A stretch of 6,497 nt of DNA from an uncultured Coriobacteriaceae bacterium (GTDB lineage Bacteria; Actinomycetota; Coriobacteriia; Coriobacteriales; Atopobiaceae): assembly GCA_900551595.1 (NCBI GenBank), contig URWR01000098.1, forward strand, positions 1 to 6,497, written 5' to 3'. The notes below the pieces were generated by a model, which ran no database searches, was not told where the DNA came from, and was given only the letters and a program-made list of their open reading frames with translations. Positions 4,834 to 6,497 of the stretch are shown piece after piece. Position 1 is the first letter of the stretch. The number at the start of each line of letters is the position of its first letter. The position numbers and the translations under genes were made by a program.

Positions 4834-6497
4834 CTAATGCTTTGTTCGACGGCGAGGCGGACGACGAGTTGCATGTGCACTTCCTTTGCGAGCACCCTGT
4901 TTAAGGCGGCGTATTATCTCTTCTTCAGGAGCACCCTCCACCAAGCTTTTAAGCTCTACGAGTTGATCACGCGCTGCGGCAGCACGTTCGAAATCCATCT
5001 CTTCTGCTGCCGCCCCCATTTCCTCTTCCAGAGATGCAATAAGGCGCATAACTTCTCCTCGAGGAAGCTTTGAGAGCTCTTCTGCCACCTGTTGGGCTGC
5101 AGTTTTGGTGGCAGGCGTATAGAATTCTCCGTCTTTACGCGCGCGCTTATCAACAGTATCGCTTGCCTCTTGAATGAAGCTAGAAATATCGCTTATAGCC
5201 TTGCGAACCGTTTGAGGTTCAATGCCATGCTCTTCGTTGTAGCGCTCCTGAATGGCACGGCGACGGCGTGTCTCATCTATTGCCTCGCGCATGGAATCGG
5301 TGATTGCATCGGCATACATAATCACCTCACCCGATACATTACGCGCGGCACGACCCATGGTTTGAATAAGTGAGCGACGATTGCGCAAAAAGCCTTCTTT
5401 ATCGGCATCGAGAATAGCGACAAGCGACACCTCGGGTATATCCAAGCCTTCACGCAGCAGATTGATACCGACAAGTACATCAATTTTTCCTTGGCGGAGA
5501 TCTCGAATGATGTCAACACGGTCGAGTGTTGCTGTATCGGAGTGCATATAATTCACGCGGATGCCCTCATCCAACAAGTGATCAGTGAGATCCTCTGCCA
5601 TACGTTTGGTAAGTGTTGTTACCAGCACTCGCTCCTTTTTTGCAACGCGCTCTTTTATCTCAGCTTCAAGATCGTCGATCTGACCTCGAATAGGACGAAC
5701 TTCGATTTTGGGATCGAGCAGTCCCGTAGGACGAATAATCTGCTCAACCTGTTGTTGCGTCACACTTTCTTCGTAGTCACCCGGTGTTGCCGACACGTAG
5801 ATGAACTGCGGTACGCGAGCTTCAAACTCATCAAAACGAAGTGGACGGTTATCCAATGCAGAGGGCAAACGAAAACCATGCTCGACCAAGGTTACTTTTC
5901 TTGAACGATCGCCTTCATGCATGCCACGAATTTGTGGCACCGTTACATGCGACTCGTCAATGATGCAGAGCATGTCTTTTGGAAAATAATCGATGAGTGT
6001 ATAGGGCGGCTCACCCGGTTTACGACCATCCAAATGGCGTGAGTAATTCTCAATACCATTGCAGTAGCCCATATTCTCAAGCATTTCGAGATCATAGGCC
6101 GTGCGCTGCTGCAAACGTTGCGCCTCAAGCAAGCGATTATCATCACGCAGCTCTTTGAGACGGGTTTGTAACTCATCGTTGATAGTCGTAAGCGCGTGAT
6201 TGATTTTGGGCCGCTCAGTTACATAGTGCGATGCCGGCCAGATGGGAATGGCATCAAACTCACGTACAACTTCACCCGTGGTGTTATCTATCTCGGCAAT
6301 AAACTCCACTTCATCGCCGAAAATTTCTATCCGGATGGGATTTTCCATGTAGGGAGGAAATACATCCACCGTATCGCCTCGAACACGAAAAGTACCACGT
6401 GAAAGATCAAAGTCATTACGATCGTACTGAATATCAATCAGGTTGCGGATAAGATCATCTCGTTCAAGAGGAACCTCCTTATCCACATTTGGAGCAA
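4834..6497 (-). CDS. uvrB: UvrB, excinuclease ABC subunit B (N-terminal part beyond right edge)
   Basis: DNA-damage recognition helicase-like subunit of the UvrABC nucleotide excision repair complex. It takes over damaged DNA from UvrA and recruits UvrC. About 553 C-terminal residues are present of the usual 660-700; the reading frame is open to the edge, so the GTG at 6486 is not the real start. The Walker A motif and the damage-probing beta-hairpin are outside the window. Counting from the codon at 6486, visible parts are [12 protein letters not shown] (33-44), Walker B IIDESH (175-180), [10 protein letters not shown] (230-239), [15 protein letters not shown] (287-301), [11 protein letters not shown] (343-353) and the arginine-finger motif QTMGRAARN (375-383). 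The UVR domain that contacts UvrC and UvrA is at about 479-514. After it comes an extra tail of some 30 residues ending in a very basic stretch ([10 protein letters not shown]). The stop is TAG at 4834-4836. Its promoter, and any LexA box, lie off the right edge. Confidence 0.98.
   Translation of the reverse strand, partial: APNVDKEVPLERDDLIRNLIDIQYDRNDFDLSRGTFRVRGDTVDVFPPYMENPIRIEIFGDEVEFIAEIDNTTGEVVREFDAIPIWPASHYVTERPKINHALTTINDELQTRLKELRDDNRLLEAQRLQQRTAYDLEMLENMGYCNGIENYSRHLDGRKPGEPPYTLIDYFPKDMLCIIDESHVTVPQIRGMHEGDRSRKVTLVEHGFRLPSALDNRPLRFDEFEARVPQFIYVSATPGDYEESVTQQQVEQIIRPTGLLDPKIEVRPIRGQIDDLEAEIKERVAKKERVLVTTLTKRMAEDLTDHLLDEGIRVNYMHSDTATLDRVDIIRDLRQGKIDVLVGINLLREGLDIPEVSLVAILDADKEGFLRNRRSLIQTMGRAARNVSGEVIMYADAITDSMREAIDETRRRRAIQERYNEEHGIEPQTVRKAISDISSFIQEASDTVDKRARKDGEFYTPATKTAAQQVAEELSKLPRGEVMRLIASLEEEMGAAAEEMDFERAAAARDQLVELKSLVEGAPEEEIIRRLKQGARKGSAHATRRPPRRRTKH

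Noticed and set aside
5491..5904. Plus-strand open frames antisense to uvrB
   Set aside because: uvrB motifs are intact throughout the opposite strand; the antisense frames are Cys/His/Leu-rich by-products of its codon use.
6484..6486. GTG as the start of uvrB
   Set aside because: The frame remains open to the window edge, and the Walker A region needed by every UvrB is missing, so the real start lies further right.
1..6497. A new defence, toxin-antitoxin, CRISPR, phage or mobile system
   Set aside because: All six genes belong to known housekeeping or metabolic families, no tandem repeats, integrase, transposase or tRNA were seen, and there is no abrupt change in composition.

Overview
The window holds ordinary chromosomal genes: six protein-coding genes, two of them cut by the window edges. 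There is no sign of a mobile element, CRISPR array, phage or defence locus. Base composition is moderate. Non-ATG starts (TTG, GTG), an Mrp without an N-terminal domain, a NifU-like scaffold of the type I associate with anaerobes, and two flavoproteins of families common in anaerobes all suggest a Gram-positive anaerobe. My best guess is an actinobacterium of class Coriobacteriia (Atopobium/Olsenella-like), but this rests on recalled resemblance of the proteins and was not searched.

Left part (1-375): the first 150 bases are the 5' end of a minus-strand gene for a NifU-like iron-sulfur cluster scaffold. A 225-base divergent intergenic region follows. It carries a strong inverted repeat (178-204), a candidate promoter for the rightward genes (288-316) and a small dyad over its -35 box (283-300).

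Middle (376-4268): three plus-strand genes are closely spaced and probably co-transcribed: the Fe-S carrier ATPase Mrp, a HI0933/BaiN-type flavoprotein, and a COG2509-type FAD-dependent dehydrogenase of unknown substrate. The scaffold and Mrp start back to back, so the divergent region may coordinate Fe-S assembly with Fe-S delivery. The two flavoproteins give the operon a redox theme, but their substrates cannot be read from sequence.

Right part (4265-6497): two minus-strand genes run toward the operon. uvrB (nucleotide excision repair) enters from beyond the right edge with its N-terminal third missing. Its stop is followed by a 107-base gap holding a possible promoter and a hairpin, and then by a GtrA-family four-helix membrane protein. 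The GtrA-family gene ends head-on with the COG2509-type gene: the two stop codons overlap on a shared TTAA, leaving no room for a terminator between the converging units.

The observations most worth checking are the unclear start of the BaiN-type gene (a 9-bp hairpin lies in the disputed stretch), the altered central FAD motif of that protein, the shared-stop convergent junction, and the inverted repeats in the Fe-S divergent promoter region. I found no convincing previously undescribed system.
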